Part shown: positions 35,850-45,843 of the stretch, piece after piece
Position numbering within the stretch: the first letter of the stretch is position 1
Layout of the letters: every line of letters starts with the position of its first letter
Assembly (NCBI RefSeq): GCF_013267595.1
Contig: NZ_CP054010.1
Location: 868,001 to 932,000 of the forward strand
Direction of reading: 5' to 3'
DNA length: 64,000 bases
From: Prevotella melaninogenica
GTDB taxonomy: Bacteria > Bacteroidota > Bacteroidia > Bacteroidales > Bacteroidaceae
Made by a program: the position numbers and the translations under genes
The notes under the pieces: generated by a model
Database searches by the model: none
The model's input: the letters and a program-made list of their open reading frames with translations, nothing else
Told to the model about the DNA's origin: nothing

Positions 35850-36281
35850 ATGAATACTTTGAAGATATCTATAATTACTTGTTTTTCAATACTATATTCT
35901 CTCACATCTTTTGCAGAGGTAAAATCGAATGTCAGCATTGAAATAGGAAGCTTCGACTCTATACCATCAGAGATAGATGGTGGATGTTGTGTCTTTTATA
36001 AGTATCCAAACAAAATGCGAAATAAAAGCTACATAATGGTGAATGACCTTGCAACCACAGCCTACATGGTGATTAATCGTCGTTTAGAAGAGTTTACTCT
36101 TGTATCCAATTGGAAAGACGTATTTTGGTACAAGAATAAAAGGTTTACTTTAAAAGTGACAATCAACCATACACAAAGCAAAGGTGATAATGAATTCTAT
36201 AAAGTGAAAGGCATTCTTATTGTGGAAGATCGTAACAAGAATCAACAGAAACTATCTTTTTGCGGGAATTGTAGCTGGTAG
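35850..36281 (+). CDS. Small exported protein, unknown function
   Basis: 143 residues: signal peptide (SIITCFSILYSLTSFAE, cut near residue 22) and a mature part of ~120 residues that reads as a beta-rich domain with cysteines CC (near 46-47) and CGNC (138-141), which may pair in the periplasm. No family recognised. AT-rich compared with the PUL genes. Own -7 box at 35792; no neighbour in the same unit. Likely a real gene because of the signal peptide and promoter. Confidence 0.65.
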   Translation: MNTLKISIITCFSILYSLTSFAEVKSNVSIEIGSFDSIPSEIDGGCCVFYKYPNKMRNKSYIMVNDLATTAYMVINRRLEEFTLVSNWKDVFWYKNKRFTLKVTINHTQSKGDNEFYKVKGILIVEDRNKNQQKLSFCGNCSW

Positions 36282-37074
36282 TTTATACTTTGTAGTATTT
36301 GATGTAATTGATGTCTTACCCATAAATAGTATATGAATAGCAGGTGTGGGGGGATGAGCATTCGCAAGTCCATACACATTATGTCCTAAGACTCTGTTGG
36401 CAATTGGGTGTCTCGCTGACTATTGCTTCTTATATACCTACAATTGTGTTTAACCCTTGAGCTTTGAACCGTCACTACATCGGTAATTATAATTATAGAT
36501 TATGACGTACTGATGAGAACTTCGTTCGAATAATTGTGAATTATGGATTGTGAATTCTGAATTATGTGTCAAGTCATCAATCATCCCAATTCTTTCCAAT
36601 TCTGTAAACATTGGAAAGAATTTGAAGGTTTATAAGGGTGTTAGTGGACGAGTTAAACAAGTTGACGAGTGGACAAGATGCTTGTGAAAAAGGGTAATAG
36701 ATGATAGCAAAAAGAAAACGAGTGAATAAGGGGGCAAGTGGACGAGTTAAACAAGTGAACGGGTGGACAAGATGCTTGTGAGAAAGGATAATAGATGATA
36801 GCAAAAGAAAACGAGTGAACAAGTTAGGAACTCATTCACTCGTCATCTAAAATATGCTCGTATGTTACTTTGAAGTGGATGAGTTGACAAGTGGACGAGT
36901 TGACAAGTAGACGAGTTGACAAGTTACTTGTTAACCTATCTACTTGTTAACCATGTTACTCTGTCTCCTTCACAAGCAACTTGTTAACCTGTCAACTTGT
37001 TAACCATGTTACCATGTCTTCTTCACAAGCAACTTGTTAACTCGTCTACTCGTCAACTTGTCTACTTAACCAAC
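36282..37074. repeat. Gene-free stretch: family D remnant and family A arrays
   Basis: Bases 36440-36560 hold a loose family D remnant (GAATTATGGATTGTGAATTC). Bases 36630-36835 are family A with a 94-bp direct repeat (GATGCTTGTGA at 36677 and 36771). Bases 36870-37070 are family A of the other orientation with a repeated AACCATGTTAC core. Short open frames here are repeat translations. No gene. Confidence 0.75.
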
Positions 37075-38139
37075 CTACTTCCGTGTAAGTTTTGGCTGCA
37101 CATAGACCTCACCGATACCACGATAGGCACCCATGACTGGCTTGGTATCGGAGAAGCGGTTCCAGCCGTAAGAGGAGAAGGTTTGCTCAGAGGCAAGTTT
37201 CTGTGCTTCCTTGAAGACGAGGTTGCCAGCATCGTCAATCGCTAAGAGGATGCTTTCCTGCGTACCATTGATAGCTGTCTCGTGCTCCTTACTGAAGTCA
37301 TCAGCAACGATGACAGAGATAAAGTATTCGTAGACACCCGTCTGCACCTCATTCTTTGCAACGACCTTACCATTGGTCATCTTGAAGCCCTTGCCTGGGA
37401 TGAAGTCTACTGCCCACGTGTATTTGTTATCAACGATGAAGTTTGCCTTATTGGTACCCATCGCCTCGATGCGTACGTCGGAAATCTTCTTAGACAAAGT
37501 ACGGTCAGCATTTCGCATCTTTGCAGTCTGCTTGTATTCACCAACGAAGTCTGATAATGAAGCCTGAACCACCTTCAACGAGTCAACTAAGCCCACAGCC
37601 TTAGCGATAACCCAGCCTACACGTGCCTTACCCGTCGTATTCTCAGCCACCTTTACGCCTACTTCGTTACCTTTCTGCTCAACGGTAATCCAATCGCCCG
37701 TAGTAACATAGGTGACAGGTACGTTAGCCGTAGCAATGAGCGTCTTCTGAATAGCCTTGTCATCGGTGAAGATATCCTCACCAGCAGGCAGACCGAAGGT
37801 GACACCTTCCTGCTGAACGTTAAGGGTGATAGAGTCGCCCTGAAGGTTCTTAATAACGAGGAGCGTGTTACGCGATTGTGGACTGGTATTTGTCGTTGCA
37901 GTCAACTCAAGTGTCTCTGCTTTCTTCGTAACCGTCAGCCACGCATCTTGTGCATAAGCCTGAGCAGGTTCGGAAGCCATCTTCACCATGTTTGTTCCAC
38001 CAATCACGTTAAATGCTGTCTGTGCCTTTACGACATTCAATCCCGCAGCGTATTCAGGCAGTTCGTTATTGTCGTTGCTGCATGCCGTCCCAAGAACGGC
38101 AGCTGCAACGAGTAGGAATATAGAAATATACTTCTTCAT
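37075..38139 (-). CDS. BACON-domain lipoprotein
   Basis: 354 residues; lipobox GTAC with Cys20. Two BACON-like domains are visible: residues ~60-112 (AQDAWLTVTKKAETLELTAT .. TLNVQQEG) and ~138-195 (TTGDWITVEQKGNEVGVKV .. DSLKVVQAS). Residues ~200-354 form a further beta-rich domain (GEYKQTAKMRNADRTLSKK .. YEYFISVIVAD) that fits no family I can name. It is the last gene of the SusC-SusD-zincin-DUF4302 operon and follows the previous gene by 2 bases, so it is tightly co-transcribed. Probably a surface ligand-binding protein. Confidence 0.82.
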   Translation of the reverse strand: MKKYISIFLLVAAAVLGTACSNDNNELPEYAAGLNVVKAQTAFNVIGGTNMVKMASEPAQAYAQDAWLTVTKKAETLELTATTNTSPQSRNTLLVIKNLQGDSITLNVQQEGVTFGLPAGEDIFTDDKAIQKTLIATANVPVTYVTTGDWITVEQKGNEVGVKVAENTTGKARVGWVIAKAVGLVDSLKVVQASLSDFVGEYKQTAKMRNADRTLSKKISDVRIEAMGTNKANFIVDNKYTWAVDFIPGKGFKMTNGKVVAKNEVQTGVYEYFISVIVADDFSKEHETAINGTQESILLAIDDAGNLVFKEAQKLASEQTFSSYGWNRFSDTKPVMGAYRGIGEVYVQPKLTRK

Positions 38140-38141
38140 AA

Positions 38142-39419
38142 TTAATTAATTTTCGTCATGTACTGGATATTTGGCAATGTGAAGGCAAATACGTAGTTGC
38201 CTTGAGCATCGGTGACAGGCTGGAGGTCTTCGCCATAAGCCACACCGAAGAAGGAGTCTACGGCATGTCCTGTAATCTGACCACTGTCTTCAGCCTTAGC
38301 ACGCTGCATATCTTCATCCCATGTGAAGAACAAGCTACCCTTTCCTTCACCGAAGAGTTTGCCCTCCTTCTGCGATGCTGGAATCATTACGATACCTGCT
38401 GGATACTTATAAGTAGGGTCGGTCACTGGCTGTCCAGGAAACTCGAGGTGGCCCGTAGCAGGGTCGTAAGTCAAGAGAATCTCATAGTTGATATTATTAA
38501 TATTCAACTTACCCTTCAGCGTATTCGCCACAGAACCCTTTTCCAAAGTAAGCCTAATACGCTTACGTAGGTTGGTCTTTAACTGCCATTCGCCAACCCA
38601 GAAGTCAATGCTCTTATGGCTCTTAGGCAAGAACTGAATGATTTTAAGGTCGTCTTGTGTCAGCGAGTGATCGCCATCATTCCATGTGAAGCGCTGATAC
38701 TTCTTGTTACCGATGACGATAGGTTCACGAAGAACGATACCTGTATTGGTCGTACAATAAGGCATCTCCCACTTCTTATCGCCCAAGGTAACAGTAAGAC
38801 GTCTAACCTCCTGCGTGAGGGTTCCCTGTCCTAAGGTGTCATTACCCAAGACGAAGTCGTAGGTCTCAACGTTCATACCCTCCATTACGGTAACAAGACC
38901 GAGCATATACTCTTCCCAGTTAGTACCCTTTGGCAGGCGTGTGAGGACCATATCGTTGTGCCACTTGCGACCACGCACGAAGATGCTGTCGTTAGTAGCA
39001 CGGAGGATAGAGAACTCATAGTCGCCCTGCGCACCGTCAGGACTACCCAACCAAGTCTCAGCCAATGGGTGAATCACTGCGTTATACTCATTGAACGACA
39101 AGGTAGGACCCAAGTCTTTCACTACACCGTAGCCCGAAGTAGCCTTTGCCTCAACGTCCTTCACGTCACCCATAGCGGTAACATGGCCGTTCTTGAACTT
39201 CAGCAACAGCGTGTAACCACCGTAGCTATAGTTCTTTCCCGTATAATACTGCATTACCCAACCATCCTCTGACGACTCTAAAAGTGCCTTATAGTCAGCA
39301 ACCTTCTTCTCGATTCGCTCAGCCGCAGGGAGGTCGAAAGTGGTCTTATCGTCATGCAGACACGATTGCAAAGAAAGTGTCAGTACGATAGCCATGAATA
39401 GTAAATATACCTTTTTCAT
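38142..39419 (-). CDS. DUF4302 lipoprotein
   Basis: 425 residues from ATG 39419; an in-frame ATG at 39431 would add MNTQ. Lipobox LQSC, Cys20. The N-terminal part (AAERIEKKVADYKALLESSEDGWVMQYY, then TGKNYSYGGYTLLLKFKNG and the GSPDGAQGDYEF and FVRGRKWHNDMVLTRL blocks) is the DUF4302 pattern. This family occurs almost only in SusC/SusD operons of Bacteroidota next to a zincin-like lipoprotein, and its role is unknown. Expected on the outer surface. No catalytic motif seen. Confidence 0.85.
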   Translation of the reverse strand: MKKVYLLFMAIVLTLSLQSCLHDDKTTFDLPAAERIEKKVADYKALLESSEDGWVMQYYTGKNYSYGGYTLLLKFKNGHVTAMGDVKDVEAKATSGYGVVKDLGPTLSFNEYNAVIHPLAETWLGSPDGAQGDYEFSILRATNDSIFVRGRKWHNDMVLTRLPKGTNWEEYMLGLVTVMEGMNVETYDFVLGNDTLGQGTLTQEVRRLTVTLGDKKWEMPYCTTNTGIVLREPIVIGNKKYQRFTWNDGDHSLTQDDLKIIQFLPKSHKSIDFWVGEWQLKTNLRKRIRLTLEKGSVANTLKGKLNINNINYEILLTYDPATGHLEFPGQPVTDPTYKYPAGIVMIPASQKEGKLFGEGKGSLFFTWDEDMQRAKAEDSGQITGHAVDSFFGVAYGEDLQPVTDAQGNYVFAFTLPNIQYMTKIN

Positions 39420-39555
39420 TTGCGTATTCATTTACTTTTATCAGGTTCTGAACTTAGTCTTTCACACTCTCTCACACCCTTGCATGGGGAGTTTCAGGCT
39501 AAGTCAGAAGCCCTTGTTTATTTATTTATTGATAATATGTACACTGCCCGTTCTC

Positions 39556-40443
39556 TTATTCCAGTGTGTTCAGGTCGAGTGTACCAATCTTTCCACCTCT
39601 TCTGAGGATTGCATTGCGCAGCAGTTCGATGTCAACATTCCACGAATTGCTCATGTACTCGCGAATTATCTTCAGCTTTTTGTTGATAATCGTACCGCCC
39701 TTGTTACCCGCATTCTTCATGATTGTAGCCCAATCCTCTGGCGTACTGGTCACGTAGATAGAGTAAAGTTCGGCGATATCCTCAGCAGGATTCTCCATAG
39801 AGTAAGCCGAAACGAAGCCCATGCTCTGCGCCTTCTTGTCAGGGATAGAAGTCCAGTTACCACTTACGTAGTCAGAGCGTGAGATATTATCATACGACTC
39901 ATCGTAAGGCTTCTTCTGATTAAGAATGTGCATGAACTCATGGTGCATTGTGTGGAAATAGTAGTTATTCATACTACCATAATCCTTCAACTGCTCATCT
40001 GTAAGTGCATTCACCTTACCTAATCTAACCTTATAACCACCCTCAGCACTACCTATTACCTCCGTACGATAACGTGTGTAACCCGGAGTACCTGTCACTA
40101 AGATGATACGTGGGGCATTCTCCTTGATGAAGTCAAGTCCGACGGTCTCTGCATAAGCATCAAACCACATATACTTTGTGAGGATCGCTAACTTCACCGT
40201 CTTTGCAGAGTCGGCAGGAACGAAGTTGTAAGCCTGCTCGGTCTCCTCTGTCTTCAGACGATACTGGAAGTCTATATTATAAGGCATGGTGTAGTTCTTG
40301 TACAACCACTGGTCGAAGGCATTACGCTCCACAGCCTTCGTTGAGAAGATAGAGTCACCGCTTATCTTGTCATCACTACATGAAGACAAGACTGCGCAAC
40401 AGCTGACAAGAGCGATTGTAACCAAATATAAATACTTTTTCAT
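39556..40443 (-). CDS. Zincin-like metallopeptidase lipoprotein
   Basis: 295 residues; lipobox LSSC, Cys22. The metal site is HHEFMHILNQ with H168, E169 and H172 (HExxH). Downstream GFVSAYSMENPAEDIAELYS carries a conserved Glu (ENPAEDIAE) that is the likely third ligand. This is the putative zinc-binding metallopeptidase family typical of SusC-SusD-DUF4302 operons. It would cleave peptides at the cell surface before uptake by SusC/D. Cleavage site preference unknown. Separated from SusD by 11 bases. Confidence 0.9.
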   Translation of the reverse strand: MKKYLYLVTIALVSCCAVLSSCSDDKISGDSIFSTKAVERNAFDQWLYKNYTMPYNIDFQYRLKTEETEQAYNFVPADSAKTVKLAILTKYMWFDAYAETVGLDFIKENAPRIILVTGTPGYTRYRTEVIGSAEGGYKVRLGKVNALTDEQLKDYGSMNNYYFHTMHHEFMHILNQKKPYDESYDNISRSDYVSGNWTSIPDKKAQSMGFVSAYSMENPAEDIAELYSIYVTSTPEDWATIMKNAGNKGGTIINKKLKIIREYMSNSWNVDIELLRNAILRRGGKIGTLDLNTLE

Positions 40444-40454
40444 AACCTATCGTT

Positions 40455-42038
40455 TTAATTATTACGTGGATTAGGTTTCACACCCGCTGTGATGACGTCC
40501 TGTGGCAACTGAATAGCCAAGCGTGGGTCGCCAACCTTCATAGAGTCGGTTACGGCAGTAACGTTTGACTGCACATCAACCTTTCTACGATACATTGTGA
40601 TACCATAACGCTTAACATCCTGCAGACGGAAACCCTCGTGGATGGTAACTAATCGCTTCAACTGTAAGAGACACTGCAAGAGAGGTTCCTGTGTGGTAGC
40701 CTCAACAGTGAACAATGGATTGAGTTTCTTCTTTGGTGTTGGCTTTGTTGGTGTGTAATAAGCCATTGAACCATAGAAGTCTTGAATGTCTGCAAGTGTG
40801 AGTTGCTTTCTATTCTTTGAGAAGACAGTCAACTCGGTGTTGATATCCTTCAACGCCTTGTCATACTGACCTAAGAGGGCATAAGCCTCAGCACGCTCAA
40901 GCAAGGTAATGTCTGTGCTGAACACAGCATACTCACCGTAAGGTACTCCAATCTCAGCAGTTGCGTCGATGACCTTAGGAACGTAAGGGATTTTACGCAA
41001 GCAATACTTTGACACACCGTTATTATATAAAACGGTATAGTTCAAAGTTGAACCACTGTCACCCCATGGACCCGGTGCCTGCAAGGTTTCGTTCTTGCTA
41101 ATCAATTCGCCATGCGCATACTTGCTACCAGCCTGAATAGGAATACTGATAACTCCCCACTGTGAAGGAACTGGCAACAACATGATGTTCGCATTGTTGC
41201 TTGCATTCACAAAGGCGTTTGGCTGTACGTTACCACTTGGACCCAAGCGGTTCCATTCTGCCCAGTTGCGGAGGATGTCTGCTGGCTGATCGCCCAATAC
41301 CATGTTAGCATACTTCACCGCCTTATCATACTTCTGTGCATAGAGATAGAAGCGCGTTGCGAAAGCGTAAGTTGCCTGCTTGGTGAAGTGGAACTTTGGC
41401 TTCGCATACTTTGTACCGACAAGAGCGATACCTTTCAGCATATCTGCCTCAATCTTCTGATAAAGTTCAGCAAGCGTACCACGCTCTATCAGTCGACCAA
41501 CAACCTTCTCTGGCTCTGTTGGATAAGGCAAACCTAACTGGTTAGCAGCCGTAGTCTTGTCGTAAGCCTGACAGAAGACGGTTGACAACTGGAACATTGA
41601 GAACGCTCTGCAGAGCAAAGCTTCGCCCAACTGTGCACGATAGTCTTCCTCTGACTGCGCATCCTTGACAGTATGCTCAATGTATTCAATTGCCTCATTA
41701 CAAGCTGAGATAGCCGCATAATGCGCTGACCAAAGCTGATAAGGCGTCTCCGTATTGCTTACGTCGTCAATATCTTTCCACTGATAGGCCTGCTCTTGGA
41801 AACGGTCGAACGCACTCCATGTACTATGCAGTTGCTCGTCAGTATTGTCCGAATACATCTCAGTGAGGTAAGCTGGGTGTGCTTGTGGATAAGCGCTTAC
41901 CAACAACTGGCTCACCTCCGTAGGGTTCTTGAGGTCCATGCGGCTGTCTGGATACTTGTTAAGGAAATCGTTACACGATGTAAGTGCAAGCGAAATCGCA
42001 GCCACTGGTAAGTATATAATATATTTTTTGACTTTCAT
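40455..42038 (-). CDS. SusD/RagB-family outer-membrane lipoprotein
   Basis: 527 residues; lipobox LTSC, Cys22. SusD marks: N-terminal NDFLNKYPDSRMDL, helical region LLCRAFSMFQLSTVFCQAYDKTTAA with ATRFYLYAQKYDKAVKYANMVLG, then ERAEAYALLGQYDKALKDINTEL and HEGFRLQDVKRYGI. It sits 11 bases after SusC and the stop is followed by the zincin gene, so it is the lid of that transporter. Ligand probably peptide or glycopeptide by context. Confidence 0.95.
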   Translation of the reverse strand: MKVKKYIIYLPVAAISLALTSCNDFLNKYPDSRMDLKNPTEVSQLLVSAYPQAHPAYLTEMYSDNTDEQLHSTWSAFDRFQEQAYQWKDIDDVSNTETPYQLWSAHYAAISACNEAIEYIEHTVKDAQSEEDYRAQLGEALLCRAFSMFQLSTVFCQAYDKTTAANQLGLPYPTEPEKVVGRLIERGTLAELYQKIEADMLKGIALVGTKYAKPKFHFTKQATYAFATRFYLYAQKYDKAVKYANMVLGDQPADILRNWAEWNRLGPSGNVQPNAFVNASNNANIMLLPVPSQWGVISIPIQAGSKYAHGELISKNETLQAPGPWGDSGSTLNYTVLYNNGVSKYCLRKIPYVPKVIDATAEIGVPYGEYAVFSTDITLLERAEAYALLGQYDKALKDINTELTVFSKNRKQLTLADIQDFYGSMAYYTPTKPTPKKKLNPLFTVEATTQEPLLQCLLQLKRLVTIHEGFRLQDVKRYGITMYRRKVDVQSNVTAVTDSMKVGDPRLAIQLPQDVITAGVKPNPRNN

Positions 42039-42049
42039 CTTCGTATGTT

Positions 42050-45000
42050 TTAAAGTCCAAGTTTTACTGTTAGCGTAAATTGTTTTGGCATTGGCGAAGC
42101 AACACCACCCACGTTATAGAACTCTGGGTCCTGACCATTGAGTCGCTTGTCAGCATAGAGCAGGAAGAGGTTGGTAGCTTGAAGCTTCAACGATGCATTC
42201 TTAATCATACTGTTTTGGAACATCTGTGCAGGGAAGTCATAGCCCAAAGAAATCTCCTTGAGGCGGATGAAGTCGCCCTTTGCAATACGTGCATCGCTGT
42301 AGTTATAGGCGTTGTAGCCCAAGCGAACATTGGTGTTTGCCATGTATTGGCTCTTAGAAAGAATACCGGGAACATTGGTCTCAGCCTCTTCACCTGCTGC
42401 CATCCAACGGTTCTTGAACGCATTGGTCATTGAAACGAGATCGTTATAACGTGCGCGGAACTTAGGATCAAGGCGTACTACGTTACCGAAGGCATAAGTG
42501 AAGAATACATTCAGACGGAAACCATGATAGCTGAACATATTGCCCACAGAACCTGTATGGGTTGGATCAGTTGGACCTTCATACTTCAAGAAGTCGGTCT
42601 TTGTACGCTCTTGGAAGTTGATATCGTCGGTTGTCACCTGTCCCTTCTCATTGAGAACCATTGGCATACCCTCGCTATTCAAGCCCATGAATGGGATTGA
42701 GAACAAGGCACGAGCAGGATAACCCTTCTTGGCAAAACCATTACCGCTTACTAAACTCATCACGTTTCCTTGGTTGAAGAGCTTTGTAATCTCGGTTGTT
42801 GCATAAGAATAGATGAAGCTGGTTGTCCAAGAGAAGTTCTTCTTCTTGATGTTAACAGAAGAGATACTCAACTCAAGACCATTAGAATTCATCTCGGCAA
42901 CGTTGGCTGCACGAATAATCTCACCACCCAAACCAGCTGTTACCATCGGACCAATTTCGTCGAAGTTTCTACGTGTATAATAGTCGAAGGTAACACCTAA
43001 GCGGTTGTTCCACAATGAAGCATCGAAACCAAGGTTCAACTCGTTCTTCTTCTCATAGGTAAGTGTTGAGTTTGCCAACTCGCTAAGTTCAAGCTGTGGC
43101 TCCTGATCTTCTGCAAAGAGACGGAAAGGAGTTGAAGCGGTGATGATAGCGGTTGAGTTGCTATAAGACGCATCTGGAGGTGTACCTGTAAGACTGTAAG
43201 AGGCACGCAGGGTAAGTTTGTTCAATGGAGAGAGCTTATTAAACCAGTTCTCCTCATGTACGTTCCATGCACCAGACACGTTCCATGTTGGCATCCAGCG
43301 TGCGCTTGAGTTACGACCCATCTGGTTTGATCCCTCATAACGAAGTGTACCATTGAATACGTAACGGCCCTGATAGCTGTATGTAGTGTTACCATAGAAG
43401 GCTACACTGCGTGAGTTGGTTGGGTTAATAGTATAATAGGTATTGCCCGACTCCAATGCACGCTTGAAATACTGATAGATATAGAATGGAACCATACCAG
43501 CATCATAACGCAAACCAGCTCCCTCGAAGACATTGCGCTGACGTTCAATACTCTTCAACTCCATACCACCAAAGAGGTTCATGATATGCTTCTCGGCAAA
43601 GGTGTGGCTATAGTTAGCGGTTGCACGAATGTCATAATCGCTCATGCGGTTGTCACCCTTATGATACAAACCACCATATGGCAACACGGTCATTGGCAAC
43701 ACGTAAGGGTTATTAGGGTCCTTATAAAGATACTTGTTAGCATCGCGGATAATTCCGTTTGACATCGCACGATAAGCCAATGCCTGATTAGAATTGTCCT
43801 TCACAAAATGCTCCTGTGTTGAAGCCATATACTTGAACGCACCCAAGACTGACAGTTCCAGACCCTTGACAGGCTTGTACTTCAATTCCAATTGGAAACG
43901 GGCATCGAGGGTGTTGAGGTCGATATAGTTGTTATTCAACTCATTGAAGATGTTGAATGGTGCATAATTCGCTACGTAGGTTGCTGACGGATCAAGTACA
44001 CGTGAGGTGTTACTTGCGTAGGAATATGGGTTGATATCGAAGTCACGCTTCACCTCACCACCTACGACGTCGACGTCCTGTCCCAAGGTTCCTGGTGCAC
44101 GCTGCTTACGATAAGCCGCACCACCTATGAGGTTCAACGACAGCTTGTCTGACAAATGCTGTGTGAGATTCACATTGAGCGTATAACGATTTACGTTGCT
44201 CTGCTTATACCATCCCGGGTCTAACAATGCACTGAACGATGCATAGTAGTTTGACTTCTGTGTACCACCGCTCAAACTGATAGAGTGGCTCTGCATAATA
44301 TTAGATGAGAACAACTCCTTAAACCAGTTGGTATTGCGGAACTCTGCACGCTGGAGATAGCGGTTGCGAGCCTCTGTGGTGTTCTCCAAAGCAAACTGAC
44401 CAGTGTTCGCATTGTACTTGTTTATCAACTCGTACATCTTACCATACACACCATACTCGCTACCATTAAGCACGTCAGAGAAATTCAACCAGCCCTTGTC
44501 TGCCAACTCTCTATAAATACCCATCTGCTCCTTTGAGTCGAGAATGTCGAAGTTGCTATAAGAGGGAACGAGGCGAGAGGTGAACTCACCGGTATAGCTG
44601 ATGTGTGCCTGTCCCTGCTTACCTTTCTTGGTAGTAACAACAATCACACCCGCCATCGCACGCGCACCATAGATAGAGGTTGCCGAACCGTCCTTCAAAA
44701 TCTGAAAACTCTCGATATCATCGGCATTAAGACCTGCTATTGCTGAAGAGATAAGGGTCTCAGGATTACCTGATGCCAAGTCGTCTGCACCCACATTGGC
44801 AGCATCTTCCATGATGACACCATCCACAACCCACAGTGGCTTACTGCTACCATAGATAGAGGTGGCACCACGAATACGAATCTTTGGTGACGTACCGAAG
44901 GTTCCGCTGACGTTCTGAACAGACACACCCGCTGCCTGACCTTCAAGCGAACGACTGATATCTGCCACACCACTCAGGCGTGCCTTCTCAGCATCAACCT

Positions 45001-45364
45001 TGTCGGTAGCACCCGTAAACAAACGACGGTCAGTGCGGGTAAGACCCGTCACAACAACCTCGTTCAGTGTCTGAGTGCTTGACTTTAGCACCACCTTCAT
45101 GTCGGTAGTACCCTTCAGCGTCTGCGATGCCATACCGATGTAGCCCACAGTGATCTGAGGATTAGCAACGTCAGTGGTAAGCGAAAACTTACCATCAACA
45201 TCGGTCACTGCACCCGACTTGGTGCCCACGACCATAATGGTAGCACCGATAACAGGCTCGTTATCGTCGGCCGACACTACGGTACCCGAGATTTTAGTTT
45301 GTGCCAATGCCGTGCAAACGCACATAAAGAGCATGGCAAAACACATAAGTAACTTTTTTCTCAT
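42050..45364 (-). CDS. SusC/RagA-family TonB-linked outer-membrane transporter
   Basis: 1104 residues. Signal peptide (LLMCFAMLFMCVCTALAQ), carboxypeptidase-regulatory-like domain (KISGTVVSADDNEPVIGATIMV), TonB-box-like LNEVVVTGLTRTDRRLFTGA, plug with the SusC hallmark ILKDGSATSIYGARAMAGV, and a barrel ending FTLTVKLGL. First gene of a five-gene operon: SusC, SusD, zincin, DUF4302, BACON. Promoter at 45548-45577 with a ~175-base leader. Confidence 0.96.
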   Translation of the reverse strand: MRKKLLMCFAMLFMCVCTALAQTKISGTVVSADDNEPVIGATIMVVGTKSGAVTDVDGKFSLTTDVANPQITVGYIGMASQTLKGTTDMKVVLKSSTQTLNEVVVTGLTRTDRRLFTGATDKVDAEKARLSGVADISRSLEGQAAGVSVQNVSGTFGTSPKIRIRGATSIYGSSKPLWVVDGVIMEDAANVGADDLASGNPETLISSAIAGLNADDIESFQILKDGSATSIYGARAMAGVIVVTTKKGKQGQAHISYTGEFTSRLVPSYSNFDILDSKEQMGIYRELADKGWLNFSDVLNGSEYGVYGKMYELINKYNANTGQFALENTTEARNRYLQRAEFRNTNWFKELFSSNIMQSHSISLSGGTQKSNYYASFSALLDPGWYKQSNVNRYTLNVNLTQHLSDKLSLNLIGGAAYRKQRAPGTLGQDVDVVGGEVKRDFDINPYSYASNTSRVLDPSATYVANYAPFNIFNELNNNYIDLNTLDARFQLELKYKPVKGLELSVLGAFKYMASTQEHFVKDNSNQALAYRAMSNGIIRDANKYLYKDPNNPYVLPMTVLPYGGLYHKGDNRMSDYDIRATANYSHTFAEKHIMNLFGGMELKSIERQRNVFEGAGLRYDAGMVPFYIYQYFKRALESGNTYYTINPTNSRSVAFYGNTTYSYQGRYVFNGTLRYEGSNQMGRNSSARWMPTWNVSGAWNVHEENWFNKLSPLNKLTLRASYSLTGTPPDASYSNSTAIITASTPFRLFAEDQEPQLELSELANSTLTYEKKNELNLGFDASLWNNRLGVTFDYYTRRNFDEIGPMVTAGLGGEIIRAANVAEMNSNGLELSISSVNIKKKNFSWTTSFIYSYATTEITKLFNQGNVMSLVSGNGFAKKGYPARALFSIPFMGLNSEGMPMVLNEKGQVTTDDINFQERTKTDFLKYEGPTDPTHTGSVGNMFSYHGFRLNVFFTYAFGNVVRLDPKFRARYNDLVSMTNAFKNRWMAAGEEAETNVPGILSKSQYMANTNVRLGYNAYNYSDARIAKGDFIRLKEISLGYDFPAQMFQNSMIKNASLKLQATNLFLLYADKRLNGQDPEFYNVGGVASPMPKQFTLTVKLGL

Positions 45365-45843
45365 AGAACATTGTTATATTTAGTCTGATTTTATTTAATG
45401 CGGTTATTAAAACTCTTTTCTTTCTTATTAAAGGACAAACAAAAACGCTCTCTTGCGCCTTCACACTTAGCCATTATACAAAGTCATAGTATGAAAATAT
45501 CTATAATTTTAACAAACTTACAATACATACATATTATATATATGATGCAAATTTAGCAAAAAATATTCAAAAAACAAGTTATTACAACATTTATGACACA
45601 TTTATACATAATTAACAGTGGAGAGAGAGTACGTCACACGGAGAAAAGGAGAGTACAGAGGTTGATTCATTTGTTTATTTTCTCACAGATACCACAGAAG
45701 AACAGAGTCCATAGGACACACAGAAACCTAACGGTTATAGATGACACAGAACATTAAAACAGAAATCCTGCACAAGCAACTCGTTTACTTGCTAACTTTT
45801 ATTGTCAGTCCAAAAACTTTGAATAATTTTCATCTCTCTTATT
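45365..45843. other. Intergenic leader and partial family F remnant
   Basis: Contains the SusC leader and promoter. Bases 45626-45670 (GTCACACGGAGAAAAGGAGAG, TACAGAGGTTG) match one arm of the family F element at 49137-49422, and 45690-45740 has more such CACAGA tracts. No gene. Confidence 0.5.
45548..45577 (-). promoter_or_regulatory. Promoter of the second SusC operon
   Basis: Minus strand TTG (complement of 45575-45577), 19 bases, TAAATTTG (complement of 45548-45555). Confidence 0.65.

Noticed and set aside
39340..39882. Plus-strand frame across the zincin/DUF4302 junction
   Set aside because: It overlaps two supported minus-strand genes and has no features of its own.
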